Origin: Chloroflexota bacterium
Lineage (GTDB): Bacteria > Chloroflexota > Anaerolineae > Anaerolineales > Villigracilaceae
Length of the DNA stretch: 5,730 nucleotides
Assembly (NCBI GenBank): GCA_021823555.1
Contig: JAKANW010000231.1
Location: 1-5,730 of the forward strand
Direction of reading: 5' to 3'
A program made the translations under genes and the position numbers. Positions 4,486 through 5,730 of this stretch are shown here, one piece after another; position 1 is the stretch's first letter; every line of letters begins with the position of its first letter. Under the pieces are notes generated by a model that searched no databases, was not told the origin of the DNA, and worked only from the letters and a program-made list of their open reading frames with translations.

Positions 4486-5730
4486 ATAACAAACCTGCCT
4501 CCATTTACACGCATCGCTCCGAACGCGGCCAAGCCATTGTGCTGATCGTGGTCGCCTTGATTGGCATGATTGCCATTACCGGCCTGGTGGTGGATGGGGG
4601 CAGATCCTTCGCGGACCGCCGCCAGGCGCAAAACGCCGCCGACTCCGCCGCGCTGGCGGCCGCGTTGGCAAAAGCCCGGGGAGAAAACGCCACCTCCGCT
4701 GCGTTGACCGTTGCAAAACAAAACGGGTATAACAACGACGGCAAGCAAAATAAGGTGGACGTTCACATCCCGCCCATCAGCGGTCCGTACAAAAACAACC
4801 CGGAATACCTGCAGGTGGTGGTCACATCCCACCTCCCCACCTACTTTGGCCGGGTGGTTACGATCGACCAAATCACAAATACTGTGGAAGCGGTGGCCCG
4901 CACGAAACCATCCCAATGGGGCCAAATGGTGTATGGATCCGCCGTGGTCAGCCTGGCGCCCACCAGCAATTGCACGAACAGCCCATCCTTCTGGCTACAT
5001 GGAGAGGCCACCCTAGCGCTGGATGGCGGCGGCTTGTACGTCAACTCAAATAACCGGTCCTGCGCCTTCGTCCAGCAAGGCTCGGGCAGTTTGGTAGTAA
5101 TGGACAAAAGCCCCGTCAATGTTGTAGGCGGTGCGTCCATCCAGAAGGTTGACCTGATCAAGCGTCTGCTCTATATCGGTACAGCCAACCAGGGTCTCGC
5201 AACCAAAGAGTTTGGCGCTGGACAGCCCTTCAAACCCAGCACTGGTGCATCGCCCCTTTCCTACCCGCCCCCATTCGTGTTGCCCAAACCAGCCTGCGGC
5301 AAGGCCCAAGCCGAGGTATCTCTCAACGGAACTCACATGACCGCCGGTAACTGGGATGACGATTTTCCGCCAAAAGGCGTGACGGACCTAGAAAGCGGCG
5401 TCTACTGCATCAATGGCGACGTGCGCATCAACGGCAACACCACATTGCGCGGCAGTAACGTAGTTCTCTACGTAGAACATGGCTCGGTCCACTTTGATGG
5501 CGGCGCCACCATTCAACTCGATGCGCCCAACGGTGGTCCGCTCAAGGGATTGCTGTTATACCTGCCCATTGACAACCACAAGGACGTGGTCCTCAACGGT
5601 AATGCGCAATCTATGATCGCAGGAACCATCCTGGCGCCCGGCTCATTAATCCGCATCCTTGGCAACGACTCAAGTTATGGCTTTCACAGCCAGATTATTG
5701 GTTACCGCATTGAGCTTGACGGCAACTCGC
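4482..5730 (+). CDS. Tad (TadE/G-like) pilus-assembly protein with C-terminal beta-rich domain, paralog 2 (3' end outside window)
   Basis: The open frame runs 416 codons to the window edge without a stop. It is a tandem paralog of the upstream gene. The anchor is the same: RGQAIVLIV (15-23), hydrophobic helix to about 37, DGGRSFADRRQAQNAAD (38-54). Later shared blocks include LPTYFGRVVTIDQITNTVEA (118-137), FPPKGVTDLESGVYCIN (295-311) and GTILAPGSLIRILG (381-394). Cys164, 194, 272 and 309 align with Cys173, 197, 253 and 288 of paralog 1. The extra cysteines 215, 235 and 383 of paralog 1 are absent, and the middle segment (about 200-270) is different and Pro-rich near its end. The start ATG lies in the ATGA overlap with the previous stop and has no good Shine-Dalgarno sequence, so coupled translation is likely. 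By alignment the window stops about 25 residues short of the end of the paralog. Confidence 0.85.
   Translation, partial: MNNKPASIYTHRSERGQAIVLIVVALIGMIAITGLVVDGGRSFADRRQAQNAADSAALAAALAKARGENATSAALTVAKQNGYNNDGKQNKVDVHIPPISGPYKNNPEYLQVVVTSHLPTYFGRVVTIDQITNTVEAVARTKPSQWGQMVYGSAVVSLAPTSNCTNSPSFWLHGEATLALDGGGLYVNSNNRSCAFVQQGSGSLVVMDKSPVNVVGGASIQKVDLIKRLLYIGTANQGLATKEFGAGQPFKPSTGASPLSYPPPFVLPKPACGKAQAEVSLNGTHMTAGNWDDDFPPKGVTDLESGVYCINGDVRINGNTTLRGSNVVLYVEHGSVHFDGGATIQLDAPNGGPLKGLLLYLPIDNHKDVVLNGNAQSMIAGTILAPGSLIRILGNDSSYGFHSQIIGYRIELDGNS

Noticed and set aside
4425..4925. Minus-strand frame of 166 codons across the junction of the two TadG-like genes
   Set aside because: It lies antisense to two clearly coding Tad domains and has no recognisable motif.

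Overview
The window reads as bacterial chromosome with a moderately GC-rich base composition. I suspect Chloroflexota, Anaerolineae-like. The reasons are the long Thr-Pro/Asn linker inside a surface protein, a C-terminal domain type I associate with that phylum, a MurA with Asp in place of the catalytic Cys, and the local Tad gene arrangement. This placement is inference; no rRNA or other taxonomic marker is present.

Layout. Positions 1-633 (minus strand) hold the N-terminal half of murA, the first committed enzyme of peptidoglycan synthesis, which runs off the left edge. A short AT-rich divergent intergenic region (634-712) holds the murA ribosome binding site and one or two sigma70-like promoters facing right. 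From about 713 to the right edge everything is on the plus strand and closely packed: an A24-family prepilin peptidase (713-1537), a TadE-like pseudopilin carrying a Thr-X linker and an extra C-terminal domain (1589-2725), a short plain TadE-like pseudopilin (2722-3195), and two tandem paralogous Tad/TadG-like proteins (3223-4485, and 4482 to the edge, incomplete). Two junctions are ATGA overlaps and the other gaps are 27 and 51 nt, so this looks like one operon.

How they fit together. The peptidase is expected to cleave and N-methylate class III signal peptides. Both TadE-like proteins carry such a peptide, with the predicted cut after residue 13 and Glu at +5. The TadG-like proteins share the membrane anchor characteristic of the Tad family but carry a large extracellular beta-rich domain instead of the von Willebrand A domain of many TadG proteins. 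Together they look like the minor-pilin or surface-exposed module of a tight-adherence (Flp/Tad) type IVc pilus. The motor ATPase, platform proteins, secretin-like protein and major Flp pilin are not in the window.

No tRNA, rRNA, CRISPR array, insertion sequence, attachment site or convincing terminator was seen. No stretch above 300 bases lacks a gene.
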